A DNA stretch of 64,000 bases from Arctic95D-9 sp035967665 (GTDB taxonomy: Bacteria; Verrucomicrobiota; Verrucomicrobiia; Verrucomicrobiales; DEV007). The notes beneath the pieces were generated by a model. That model was not told the origin of the DNA, ran no database searches, and worked only from the letters and a program-made list of their open reading frames with translations. This document shows, one piece after another, positions 54,801 to 62,491 of the stretch. Both the position numbers and the translations under genes were made by a program. Every line of letters starts with the position of its first letter. The stretch's first letter is position 1. The stretch covers positions 1-64,000 of the forward strand of contig JAYWLB010000088.1 of assembly GCA_035967665.1 (NCBI GenBank), given 5' to 3'.

Positions 54801-55209
54801 GCGTCGAGATCACTGCGCTTCCACCCACATCAATCACACCCGTGCTCGTGATAACGATTCCGTTGGGGTTCACCACGAAGACGTTTCCGTTACCCTGAAG
54901 CATACCGGCGATCTGGGAGACATTTCCGGTAACAACGCGGTTCAGCACTGCCGAGTTAACACCGGGCTGAACAAAGTTGGTCAATTCGCCGGCACCGATT
55001 GAGAAATCATTCCAGTTGATGATAGCGAGAGGGCTTTGCTGATGAATCTGAAGTTGATTCGCAGAGATGCTCTGAATGTCGGCAATACCCTGAACAACCA
55101 CTCCCCCGCTGGGGTTGGCATGAACCGGGGCCCCGAACGCTGCGAACGCAAGGAGCAGCGCTGAGGCGACCAGGCGCTTGGCGCGATCGCTGAAAAATGT
55201 TGTATTCAT
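48424..55209 (-). CDS. TpsA exoprotein 1, filamentous haemagglutinin-like, 2261 aa
   Basis: The start is ATG 55209; the frame is open to a TTG at 55245. A signal peptide (RLVASALLLAFAAFGAPVHA) leads to the TPS secretion domain from NPSGGVVVQG with the conserved NPNGIVI motif (about residues 40-260). An Ala/Gly/Ser/Thr beta-helix region then ends at GGFVEVSGKERL, as in other haemagglutinins. Residues from about 890 to 1940 are an array of about 16 IGHGG-type repeats (49390-52530). The last 140 residues hold a Pro-rich linker, an acidic stretch and a tail with PGTSRYSSLRIFG. It is secreted by the TpsB encoded downstream and probably acts as a surface adhesin. The function is inferred. Confidence 0.88.
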   Translation of the reverse strand: MNTTFFSDRAKRLVASALLLAFAAFGAPVHANPSGGVVVQGIADIQSISANQLQIHQQSPLAIINWNDFSIGAGELTNFVQPGVNSAVLNRVVTGNVSQIAGMLQGNGNVFVVNPNGIVITSTGVIDVGGSAVISTLDIDDDDFMAGGTNRFYGDSSTGVSNFGTISSAGGDVILLGGFVENEGQIGALNGTIALGSGGDILLNQAGEAKITIQGASDYEGTGISNSGSVSGASVEMKAHGNVYALAINNTGAVRATGATRSNGRVRLMASGGSGNINLGQGSQIVAQSGASGGDIQVTSTSGDVTVAGDMTANGVVRGGSIAVAGNSVSQTSDSTLSANGVTHGGSIAIDAETTSSVNGGAFATASTGEGGQIDVTATEVEIGSDANLSVNGTAAGGRIRVGGEFRGTDVGLREADVTVINSGAKLTSDATLGDAGSIIVWANHDTTFRGEISASAFGATGSGGFVEVSGKERLALGGSVSANAVSGDAGTVLFDPGTVHVGYFNNAAGFNEIEIATINELLEGGTSVIVMTEGAGSDIYFDDVDLAGMAAGGNTTTTSLGMIGQNDYTVGYNDPNHPRNFSVQWTNSKASFAAFAGGDIIIENHIRTSGGGSINLIGGWGGAESDFDIGAVPFGNVYDLPVDGLSGSSTNPAAVTPQQVFNYYVERGEFAENFGSIYVGNRNMNRHIEVGSRFGDTSLAAYSIVLSAADTNSESLYAQIGFHDSGQVFGHRANNVINAFDVDLDTRALELDDNPAVGIVGNAFGQERDINGDGIVDGVYAINQFGVLVDSAYSGTAAPGTTTVDHNGSGGIEGDEANGTFIPYANHYNSSRVGNWWWQQIHEHSKINVAGYSEDTMGGLRPESGAGTAAKTADINLIAARDIEVNGGGRSQGAAQIGHGGDATGWADNRSLNNGGVENGEFVRRFSMNGSSNDRVAMSIGRLAGVYGNINVLAGVDPNSVDYSEDGVITATSTQAGRVLVQGLQRLGSANSPGNDENNSGGNAPAHIGHGGSGQFGSYHGDIQVQAYGNIDVIAGSQTRDAAIIGHATLGYAYWDPTSVADAQIRFFASAEDFRDPLLRRGELFSGSTNIAQAAANDTYVPGTDRRNEGYGLSDPTLGVLTVEALDGSVVNHFDGDISIKSVTGGLNVIAYETEDTSENGSGADGDLGLASRRDRRFAMVGHGGSSFAVWAEESGYTPNRTDRFQELVNFRIESEFFTNASIDPLVGNSGANSILGERGTSLNRSLTFMTLTGNIDVDVAGDVNLEAGNGIADFAQIGHGGYELADYETASLIAGDITVNAGGDINISGVKEGATFARRNGTRFEWEDTRDYALIGHGGYRSGFLSFSGKIDVDAGGDVNLLGGIYEDGLAKIGHQTTDDWGQTGGNFDRTENFYFDGESTDIVTTINGNTATITYTGGINHTITYNIDNPTSDISVDAGGSITMKHSEEGLFWNARAMDIFDQGLITSTDVRGYRTGNVGVQIGHGGINTDILRYQNLAYDDGDKIGDITVNAGGDITLENGNGRQRWTRIGHGVGDGDRADGNNATYAQNGITLMGDIEVNAGGSIKLDAAAASEYGNPENYQNALAIPDASTLNPVVIGHGGISNNLDIITLSNGEDVNGSSASSNVSVVAGGDLELYGGMGAFASSAQIGHGYASDLGNDPARFGGVAVGFAGDISVMVGRNLTLLATPNAWYEVGGNTVLGASTVGGFAAIGNGGYQLDAPSSGDISVYVGGSASITGSQRTEGAPGDPGTDNQTIVSGNAINQNAVGSGFHFAKIGHVAIENQNGSNGDVINADHSGNVTVVIANDLDMKGGTTAAGVVDAPVYGAFAQIGNGGPGVTGDVEGNVTVLVGGNVTGTGGVQNSSASVIPGTFVVGLNNYVMIGNGDRIVDPGGSNTSVFQSEAFGARSGNITVAIGGSGDFTDVLIGHADPDVSSQSTSGNTQIAVSRKFPFYGGTGSLTAVDSVFTSGGYGANSRLEIYAPSRSMNLIEDSTRLNEKSGREFVEAPADFATPFNGSGMLAGRDDEVYLTPDLWWDDAMFSAGLSEQAGVFPTDASGDQGGSVATVNEPGGVFNIDTLVAGALGSSASVYRDRNGVSGSGRYTLYYDAIEPVASVFPTPPVFVPPPIIIPPIDFNYDPFVFAGFFDVFGRGDEESEDGVLGEGESDLYGSLALFESDEDAHGDTNGNNAEEALDSIFGPQRDRFSDEELDEEARRRRARAQRKVGPIGNASYVYYPGTSRYSSLRIFGAPVRDY
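49390..52530 (-). repeat. IGHGG repeat array in TpsA exoprotein 1
   Basis: About 16 copies of a short motif, AxIGHGGxxxG or close to it (some IGNGG, IGHAD, IGHQT), are separated by about 55-100 residues. The linkers are of the type SGDITVxAGGDIxxxxG. Each unit probably adds turns to a beta-helix with the His-Gly motif at a turn. Confidence 0.75.
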
Positions 55210-55279
55210 AAAATTGGTGGGAAGGAGTTGAATGTTCTTATCCAATATTGTCGTGGTCGGCGGAAGTGTGACGAATTAA

Positions 55280-55740
55280 CTATCGAATATCGGAGCTTGG
55301 AACGCCGAAAAGTCGCAAGCTGGAGTATCGGTTCGTGCCGGGGACATACACATAGATGGCATTCCCTCCACGGCCGACTTGATTGGTGGTGCGACGCAAT
55401 CTCCGCTGACGTTCCTCATCGTCCTCCTGCGCACTCGTCGTGTCGGAAGGATCACTGAAGCGACGGGCATTGCGGCTTCCGAAAGCACCGTCAAGCGCCT
55501 CCTCGAGAAACCATCCGCTCGCCCTGATTGGACGCTCATCGTCGACCCGCTCATCTGCAGACAATCCTGCGAGCAATCCGTTATCATAACCATCGTATCC
55601 GTAAAGCTCCTCGTAACGGCTGAACACCTCGTAGAAGTCTTCAAACAGGTAGGGAAGGTAATTGAACCCGAAAGTGGGGATAAAAACACCTCCACCACCG
55701 CTGCCGCCACCACCGGGAGTTACCACTGTCGGCACGATCT
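55280..55740 (-). other. Conserved C-terminal tail of TpsA exoprotein 2
   Basis: After a GGGGSGGGG linker come FNYLPYLFEDFYEVF, EEALDGAFG, an Arg-rich run and the end IYVYVPGTNRYSSLRLFG. The order and the last 20 residues match the tail of TpsA 1 closely, more closely than the repeats between them. Confidence 0.6.
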
Positions 55741-58700
55741 CGGAGTAGTAGATCTGGTAGTTTCCGAAGGTATTCCCCGGATAGTCACCGAGAGGAGTGA
55801 AGGCACCCGTAGGGAGTCCGTCCACATAAGTGAAGGCGAACTCGGTTGCGAGCAACTCATCCCCGCGTGTTCCGTCCGGCGCCGGAGTGCGTGTGTACTC
55901 CGTTCCATTCAAGGTTGTCCCTTCAGCGATGAAATTGTCAACACCGCCGATACCGGGGATATAGAGACGGAGCTCGGAACCGACACCAAGCTGAGAACTC
56001 GTGAAGACCGTATTTTCATCAGTGATCAAATCACCGCCACCCGATGTCCCGGGATCATCACGACCCACCCCGATATAGGTGTTGCCGTCACGGGACACGA
56101 GCGCGTCATCGCCGTTGGTGGGATCCGCATGACCGATCATACCGCCAACACTGACGAGATTATCGCCGACCATCACATTGATGTCACCATCCCAGCGTCC
56201 CGTGCTCTTCGTGCGTCCAATCGAATCTGAATCACCGTGACCGATCTTCACGTAGTTCCGCACGGAGACAATATCATTGCCGTCACGATCCTGACCGATG
56301 ATCGTACCAGTCGTTTTGACCAGGGCTAAATCACCGCCAACTGAAACATCGATGTCGCCGGAGAAAAGACCATCACCGTTGTTGAGCGCTCCATGCCCGA
56401 TGTGCGCGTAGGCATCCCGGTTCCCCGCACCACCGGCAACGAGAAGGTTCAGACCGGCTGTGACCGTGATGCTCTGATCATCGATGGTCAGCCCCATGTT
56501 CCCGGCACCATGACCAATCTGAGCATAATCAAATTGACTGTCGTCCAGTCGCGAAAGCATGTTGGTGCTTCCGCCACCAACCAGACTGATACTTCCGGCT
56601 GAGGCAACATCGATCGTGCCAACGACTGTGGTCGAACCATTATCGTTCGGAGTGATCCCTGACTCGTAACCACCGTGACCAATCCGGCTGAACTCGCGAA
56701 ATCCTTTTCCGGCCTGGACATCAATATCAGAACCGGCGTTCACCGTGATATTACCATCATAACTGGAGCGGAAGAACTCTCCTCCGTGCCCAATCATCGC
56801 AAAGTTGTATTCAACCCGGTTCCAGTCACCAACACTGGTTCCCTGGAAAGGATCATCCTTCTGATCAATCCCGCCTGCCGTTAGTGCGATAGCACCACCG
56901 ATGTCGACATTAATGTCGCCGGTTGTAACGGAATCGAAATTCATCCGGCGGTTACCGTCGTTGTCGCCGTATCCACCATGACCCACCATCGCGTATCCGC
57001 GGATAGCTCGATCAATTACGGGACGTTCGACCGGCAGGCTGAAAGTGCCCTCAATATCCGTCGCTCCTGCTGCTGTAATCGTATCAAGGGTGAACGTGTC
57101 AGCATCCACTACCGTTACGGTGTCGAAAGTATCATTGTAGGCGGCATCAATATCGCTGAGCCGAACGGTGTCTCCGGTCGTCAATCCATGCCCGACTGCG
57201 GTAATCGTAAGAATGCCGGCGTCATCAACAACATTGGTAATCGCACCTCCGGTAAGGAAGTTATTCGAGTCAAATGTCACTTGAGGATTGCCGTCGCCAT
57301 CCAGGTGATCATTCCGATATGCCCCGGCCTGATCCGTCGCGATAATATCAAAATTACCACCAGCCGTGACGCTGATCGTTGAATCACTGTAGAAGCCGAT
57401 ACCTTTTCCTAAGGTATTACCGTTGAAATTATACCCCGCAGTCCAGCGGTTGTCATTAACCAGCCCGTCTCCATCCAATTCAACCAGGGTGTGATAAAGA
57501 GCCCTGTAAAGAGTTGAAGCAAAGCCCCCGTGGCCGATCTGGGCAAAGTTGTCGACACCTGTCTGGGAGAGATCGTAACGGTCATCGCTCGCATCATACT
57601 CTTCGTATCCGCCAAAACCGGCCTGGAGAAGAATATCATTCACCGCGTTGACTGTCACTTTACCTGAGTGATCACCGTTGGAGCGGTATCCGCCGTGACC
57701 AATCATGGCGAAGTTATTGCTACCCGCAACCGTAGCACCGGCACTTCCATCATCCTTCGGCTTGGAGGAGATAATAATCGAGCCCCCTGAATCGACGAGA
57801 ATGTCACCATTGTGCCCCGCTCTGATGTCCTGAATTATGTTCCCGGCCGCATCAACACCATCCGCAGTGCGATAGAGACCACCGTGTCCGATTTGAGCAT
57901 AAGCATTACTCACACCGTCGAGCCCCCCATACATGGCCACGTTTCCACCTGCGACAAGACTGATATCCCCTGAGAGAGTCGCAAAACCGTTGTTATTGTT
58001 GAGATCAGGATAATCGAGTCTGTCCGAGTTCCAGTTACCCGCATCAGCAAATCCTCCGTGGCCGACCTGAGCAAAGGACTGACTGTGCCCGGCATGCATC
58101 TCAAAATCGCCTCCGGCTTGAATATCGATATCGCCGGTAAAGCGACCACCGGCCCTCAAGCCACCCAGCCCGATTTGGACGGGAGTATCACTGCTTCCAC
58201 GAACAACCGTGGGGTGATCCTTCCGGTCAAAGATGATGTCGCCTCCGGCGATTACAGTAATACCATCCTTGAGCCCGGTCGTAATAGCGGAGGGAGTGGA
58301 TCCCATAACCAGATCGTGATTACCGTGTGATTCACGGCCACCATGTCCGATCATGGAAGTGGCATTACTGCGGGAACCTGCAAACACATTAATATCACCA
58401 CCCGCCTCGACATAGATAGCACCACTGTGCCCCTCAAGATCATAAGCGACGTGATTTTGAAGAACGTCCGACGGCGAACCTGTGTCTGGCCCCTTAGGCG
58501 CCTCACGCCCGATAGCCTCCAGCTGAGAGTAATCGATCACGCCGGCTCGATAACCCCCATGACCAATCTGCCAATAAACCGCTCCATTACCATTGGTGAG
58601 CGCGAAACCGCTGTCGCCGTAAATACTGGACTCGGATTTCACATAAATATCCCCGCTGAAACCGTTTCCATTGCCGTGTGAATATCCCCCACCGTGACCA

Positions 58701-61126
58701 ATCGAAGTCCCCGTAAAGGCTGATGAGTCAGCACCACCGCCGGGCAGGAACTGCCCCCGCATATCAATCACCTTAGCGCTCACCGTGATATTGCCGTCCT
58801 TATCACCCACAAGATAATAACCACCATGACCGATCCGCGAAAATGAACGATCGTTACCACCGCGCATATACAAGCCACCATCTTCACTGATCACCGTGAT
58901 ATCACCGGAAAGATCACCATTCCCCGTTTGAGTGGCAGTATTTGTCGTATTCGAACCACCGTGCCCGACGATGACGTGGGCATCGTTCTGAGCATTTCCC
59001 GATGTCGTCGTCCCGATGGCAGAGATCGTGATGTCATCCTTGGCGTAGAGCAAAATATTACCGGTAGGATTCAAAGTCGCGTTGTGAAAACCAACCTGGC
59101 CATGGCGACCTCCGTTGCCGGCACCACCATTGACACTGATCTTGTCTCCAAAAAGAGCAGTCTCACCGTGAGCACTACCCACGCTCACTTCGTTGGCACC
59201 GCTACCATTGATAACAATACTACCACCATTCTGCCCCCAGTCGCCGAAGTCACCGGCGAGAATGCTGGCTGAAGTGACAGCAGGATCTACCGGCAGGGCA
59301 GAAAAAGTCCCTGCATCAGGATCAAACGAAAACAAAGTCTCTCCCGTCCCGTCCCATCCGGCGAACAGCGTTATACCACCACCAGCGGCACCGACGCCGT
59401 TGTTCTGGATATTGTCGTTAATGACAATGTCACCATGGGCGAAGAATGAGAGCGTGTTCAAAGAAGCGTATCCATTGAGTGCATCCGCTCCGGAAAGCAC
59501 CGTAATATCACCGGGGTCACCGCCGGTGGAAGAGGTGTGAATCACAACATTGTTCAACCCGAGAGCGGTAACTAAATCAGTATCGGAGATCGTAATACCC
59601 GCAGCTCCGGAAGCGCCGATAACCACATCTGTAGGATCGAGGAGGAGGGTTCCGTTCAACCCGTTCGCTGAAAGCGTCGAGACCGTTCCGCGGAAGGAAA
59701 GCCTGTCTTTTCCGGAGACCTCAACGAAACCACCGTTACCGGTAAGCCCGGTCGCCTGAGCGGAAATTTCTCCGCCAAAGAAGGTATCGCCATCCGCCCA
59801 GAGGAAAATGTTACCACCGTCACCATCGGCACCGTCAGCAATCATCAACGCGCCTTCTTCGACTGTCGTAGTCGTCGCATTCAGGATCTCAATGTCATTG
59901 CCCTGATATCCGCCACCGGCACGAATCGTTCCGCCTTTTGTCGCACCCGAAACATCGAGGCTGGCAGTGGATCCCACCGTGAGAGTCGCGGCAGTTGCAT
60001 CAATCGCACCGCCGGCACCATTGTGACCGGTCGCATCGATCGCACCGCCAACGACTGCCGTTTCAATTCCTGAAATACTGACCGAACCACCGATCGCACC
60101 GCTCGCGGTCATCGCCGCCGTATCGGCAATGGCGACATTCGCTCCGCTGATATCAATCGAACCACCATTCAAACCGGCTTCGGCACCGGAAACATCGACA
60201 GAACCACCCATAGTGACATTGCTGCCCGTCACCGAAACCTGACCGCCGGAACCGTCTGAGTTCCTCGCATAGAGCTGCCCTGTATTAACGACGCGACCTG
60301 TGCTGCCACCACTGAGAGTGAGGCGACCGCCCGTAAAATTGTAACCGTTCGCCCGAACCACTCCGTCATTCTTAATCGCGAGAGAGTAAACGTTACCCGT
60401 AGCCTTCAGCTCTGCGGCCGCTCCGGAAATCTCACCTGAGTTCTCAATGCTGCCACTGCCGCCAAGAACTGAAATCGTAGAACCATTCACGGTCTGCTCA
60501 ACGAGCATGTCGCCACCAGCACCAAAAGCCACCACGCCTTTATTTGCCGTTACGGTGCCGCCCTGGGCGTTTTGGAGGAAACTACCTAGCATCACGACAT
60601 CGCCGCCATCACTGGTGATGGCACCGTAGTTTTTGATCCCCGCAGTACTTCCGCCTGAGAAGCGGTTGCTTCCCTTGTCGAGAAAGTCCTCGTTTTTAAT
60701 ATCGAGGGTCGAGAGCGTGAGCATTCCGGCCACATCGATCGTTCCGCCTTTATGAACCACAATTCCGTTCGGGTTGATCACCATGACACCACCCTGAGCT
60801 GCCTGAAGTGCTCCGTAGATGGCTGTGGGATTACCGGAAACAACACGGTTCAGAGTCACGGCGTTGGCGCCCTGGTTGATACGGGTCACTTCGCCATTCT
60901 GAATGGAGAAATTCTGCCAGTTAATAATAGCAGCCTGAGAAAGGTTATTAATATCGAGACTCGCTGTGCCCAAACCCTGAAAATTCACGTTTCCTGCAAT
61001 AACCTGCTGTCCACTTGGATTGGCCTTCAATGGAACCGGGAACAGGACAAGCCCCGGAAGAAGCACCAGCAGCATAAGCCATTGGAGAGCTAGACTCTTA
61101 CGTAGAGTAAGTGAGATCGTATTCAT
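55280..61126 (-). CDS. TpsA exoprotein 2, filamentous haemagglutinin-like, 1948 aa
   Basis: This is the first gene of the two-partner operon, 70 bp upstream of TpsA 1. A signal peptide (LQWLMLLVLLPGLVLFPVPLKA) leads to the TPS domain starting NPSGQQVIAG with the NPNGIVV motif. The beta-helix core ends at GGFVEVSGKDRL. Residues from about 720 to 1670 form an array of about 17 IGHGG-type repeats (56120-58985). The C-terminus has a Gly-rich linker, then GFNYLPYLFEDF, an Arg-rich region and the end YVPGTNRYSSLRLFG. It is paralogous to TpsA 1 along its whole length. Probably a secreted surface adhesin exported by the same TpsB. Confidence 0.88.
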   Translation of the reverse strand: MNTISLTLRKSLALQWLMLLVLLPGLVLFPVPLKANPSGQQVIAGNVNFQGLGTASLDINNLSQAAIINWQNFSIQNGEVTRINQGANAVTLNRVVSGNPTAIYGALQAAQGGVMVINPNGIVVHKGGTIDVAGMLTLSTLDIKNEDFLDKGSNRFSGGSTAGIKNYGAITSDGGDVVMLGSFLQNAQGGTVTANKGVVAFGAGGDMLVEQTVNGSTISVLGGSGSIENSGEISGAAAELKATGNVYSLAIKNDGVVRANGYNFTGGRLTLSGGSTGRVVNTGQLYARNSDGSGGQVSVTGSNVTMGGSVDVSGAEAGLNGGSIDISGANVAIADTAAMTASGAIGGSVSISGIETAVVGGAIDATGHNGAGGAIDATAATLTVGSTASLDVSGATKGGTIRAGGGYQGNDIEILNATTTTVEEGALMIADGADGDGGNIFLWADGDTFFGGEISAQATGLTGNGGFVEVSGKDRLSFRGTVSTLSANGLNGTLLLDPTDVVIGASGAAGITISDTDLVTALGLNNVVIHTSSTGGDPGDITVLSGADALNGYASLNTLSFFAHGDIVINDNIQNNGVGAAGGGITLFAGWDGTGETLFSFDPDAGTFSALPVDPAVTSASILAGDFGDWGQNGGSIVINGSGANEVSVGSAHGETALFGDKISVNGGAGNGGRHGQVGFHNATLNPTGNILLYAKDDITISAIGTTTSGNAQNDAHVIVGHGGSNTTNTATQTGNGDLSGDITVISEDGGLYMRGGNDRSFSRIGHGGYYLVGDKDGNITVSAKVIDMRGQFLPGGGADSSAFTGTSIGHGGGYSHGNGNGFSGDIYVKSESSIYGDSGFALTNGNGAVYWQIGHGGYRAGVIDYSQLEAIGREAPKGPDTGSPSDVLQNHVAYDLEGHSGAIYVEAGGDINVFAGSRSNATSMIGHGGRESHGNHDLVMGSTPSAITTGLKDGITVIAGGDIIFDRKDHPTVVRGSSDTPVQIGLGGLRAGGRFTGDIDIQAGGDFEMHAGHSQSFAQVGHGGFADAGNWNSDRLDYPDLNNNNGFATLSGDISLVAGGNVAMYGGLDGVSNAYAQIGHGGLYRTADGVDAAGNIIQDIRAGHNGDILVDSGGSIIISSKPKDDGSAGATVAGSNNFAMIGHGGYRSNGDHSGKVTVNAVNDILLQAGFGGYEEYDASDDRYDLSQTGVDNFAQIGHGGFASTLYRALYHTLVELDGDGLVNDNRWTAGYNFNGNTLGKGIGFYSDSTISVTAGGNFDIIATDQAGAYRNDHLDGDGNPQVTFDSNNFLTGGAITNVVDDAGILTITAVGHGLTTGDTVRLSDIDAAYNDTFDTVTVVDADTFTLDTITAAGATDIEGTFSLPVERPVIDRAIRGYAMVGHGGYGDNDGNRRMNFDSVTTGDINVDIGGAIALTAGGIDQKDDPFQGTSVGDWNRVEYNFAMIGHGGEFFRSSYDGNITVNAGSDIDVQAGKGFREFSRIGHGGYESGITPNDNGSTTVVGTIDVASAGSISLVGGGSTNMLSRLDDSQFDYAQIGHGAGNMGLTIDDQSITVTAGLNLLVAGGAGNRDAYAHIGHGALNNGDGLFSGDIDVSVGGDLALVKTTGTIIGQDRDGNDIVSVRNYVKIGHGDSDSIGRTKSTGRWDGDINVMVGDNLVSVGGMIGHADPTNGDDALVSRDGNTYIGVGRDDPGTSGGGDLITDENTVFTSSQLGVGSELRLYIPGIGGVDNFIAEGTTLNGTEYTRTPAPDGTRGDELLATEFAFTYVDGLPTGAFTPLGDYPGNTFGNYQIYYSEIVPTVVTPGGGGSGGGGVFIPTFGFNYLPYLFEDFYEVFSRYEELYGYDGYDNGLLAGLSADERVDDERPIRASGWFLEEALDGAFGSRNARRFSDPSDTTSAQEDDEERQRRLRRTTNQVGRGGNAIYVYVPGTNRYSSLRLFGVPSSDIR
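56120..58985 (-). repeat. IGHGG repeat array in TpsA exoprotein 2
   Basis: About 17 copies of IGHGG or a near variant (VGHGG, IGLGG, IGHGA, IGHGD, IGHAD) occur about every 55 residues on average. Between them are GDITVxAGGDI-type strands. The same motif fills the middle of TpsA 1. Confidence 0.78.
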
Positions 61127-61514
61127 GATGTATAATAGTGTGGTGACTGGGTGAAGGGAATTCAGGCAAAATCCTTCTCCAGGCCATCAATCACAGGGAG
61201 TAAACCCTAATGGAATGACAGCATCGGAGGGGGTTGTAAATTCAAATTTCACGATTTTTTTCGTTATCTTCACTCAAGTTTGTCGCGGGCTCCCCGAACG
61301 TGACATGAGAAATACCTCATTTTTGCGAAATATCACTGATAATTATTAAGGATAATTAAGGACCATTTCAGGGGCTCAAAAGGCGGCTTTTTTCCACCCG
61401 GAAATCGACCTGACAGGGTCAGGTCCACGACGCTACCCTGTTCAATCAGGAAGAATCCCGATCCCGGCGATTTTGCGGCTCTCTGCGATGCCGCTTCCCT
61501 CCCCCGTCGCGGCC
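61127..61514. other. 388-bp region upstream of the two-partner operon
   Basis: The gap lies between UbiE and TpsA 2, both on minus, and should hold the promoter of the operon. It has a perfect 8-bp inverted repeat with a 3-base loop (GACCTGAC-AGG-GTCAGGTC, 61407-61425), without a T-run. I found no convincing -35/-10 pair and no gene. Confidence 0.5.
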
Positions 61515-62210
61515 TTATTGACAATCTGCAGAGTAGACACTGCTCACGCCACCCAGTTGAGGACGCCACTTCGCGGAGACGAACCCGTTCTTTTCAATGA
61601 GCGCCAGCATCCCGCTTCCTGCGGGAAACCGTTCAATAGAATCACCGAGATAGGCGTAGGCTTCCCGGTTCCCCGTGAGCCATCCTGCGAGGAGCGGCAA
61701 AATCCGGTGCAAATAAAACCGGTAGGGAATCCGGAGAAGAGGACTCGTGGGCAGAGAGAAATCAAGAACGACGAGGCGACCACCGGGCCGGAGGACGCGG
61801 GAAAATTCCGAAAGCGCCCTGTTCCAGTCAGCCATATTTCGGAGACCGTAGCCAATCGTAAGCGCATCGACGGAGTTATCGGGCAACGGAAGGGCAAGCC
61901 CGTCCGAAACCGCGAGATTCTCCAGCCCCCGCTTTTTTGCCTCCATCAACATGGGAGCGCAGAAATCCATTCCTATTACCGTCGCTTCAGGAATGGCCCG
62001 CTGAACCGTCATCGCGAGATCCCCGCTCCCCGTCGCGACATCAAGAATGACTTTGGGATCCACCTCCGCAACGAGAGTTGCGACCAGCTTTCGCCAGATC
62101 ACATCAATACCGAGACTGAGAACATGATTCGTGAGCACGTAGCGACTCGCGATCGAAGAGAAGGTCCGATGAACAAAGGCGGGGTTCTGATCTTGTGAAT
62201 CGTGACTCAT
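61515..62210 (-). CDS. ubiE: Demethylmenaquinone/2-polyprenyl methyltransferase (UbiE/MenG)
   Basis: This 231-residue AdoMet enzyme methylates the quinone ring in the last steps of menaquinone (or ubiquinone) synthesis. The family signature ILDVATGSGDLA (motif I) is at 55-66, and VLRPGGRLVVLDFS near 140 is the second conserved block. GYGLRNMADW is also conserved. The length is normal. A menaquinone role fits the cytochromes elsewhere in the window but is not specific. Confidence 0.92.
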   Translation of the reverse strand: MSHDSQDQNPAFVHRTFSSIASRYVLTNHVLSLGIDVIWRKLVATLVAEVDPKVILDVATGSGDLAMTVQRAIPEATVIGMDFCAPMLMEAKKRGLENLAVSDGLALPLPDNSVDALTIGYGLRNMADWNRALSEFSRVLRPGGRLVVLDFSLPTSPLLRIPYRFYLHRILPLLAGWLTGNREAYAYLGDSIERFPAGSGMLALIEKNGFVSAKWRPQLGGVSSVYSADCQ

Positions 62211-62266
62211 GGCAAAGAACGATTACTCCGGAGAGAGCCATACGGACGGACCGAACTGAAAAAAAG

Positions 62267-62350
62267 TGCTCACGAGAGGACTCGAACCTCCACGGGTTTA
62301 ACCCCACTAGAACCTGAATCTAGCGCGTCTACCAATTCCGCCACGTGAGC
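62267..62350 (-). tRNA. tRNA-Leu (anticodon CAG)
   Basis: On the minus strand the 7-bp acceptor stem GCTCACG / CGTGAGC, a D-loop with GGTAGACGC, and the anticodon loop TTCAGGT (anticodon CAG) flanked by CTAGA/TCTAG can be read. The TPsiC loop GGTTCGAGTCC and a long variable arm typical of leucine tRNA follow. CCA is not encoded. A run of seven T follows and may end transcription. Confidence 0.95.
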
Positions 62351-62491
62351 AAAGGAAAGGGGTCGCTAAGAAACATCTAAACGGCCGCATGACAAACGCT
62401 TTTCTACAAGGAGGATAGAATTTTCGGTTTGAACCCACTCTCCCGGTCTCCGCGCTGGAAGAGCCGCACCCCCTTTGCTAAGGTGCCTCTG

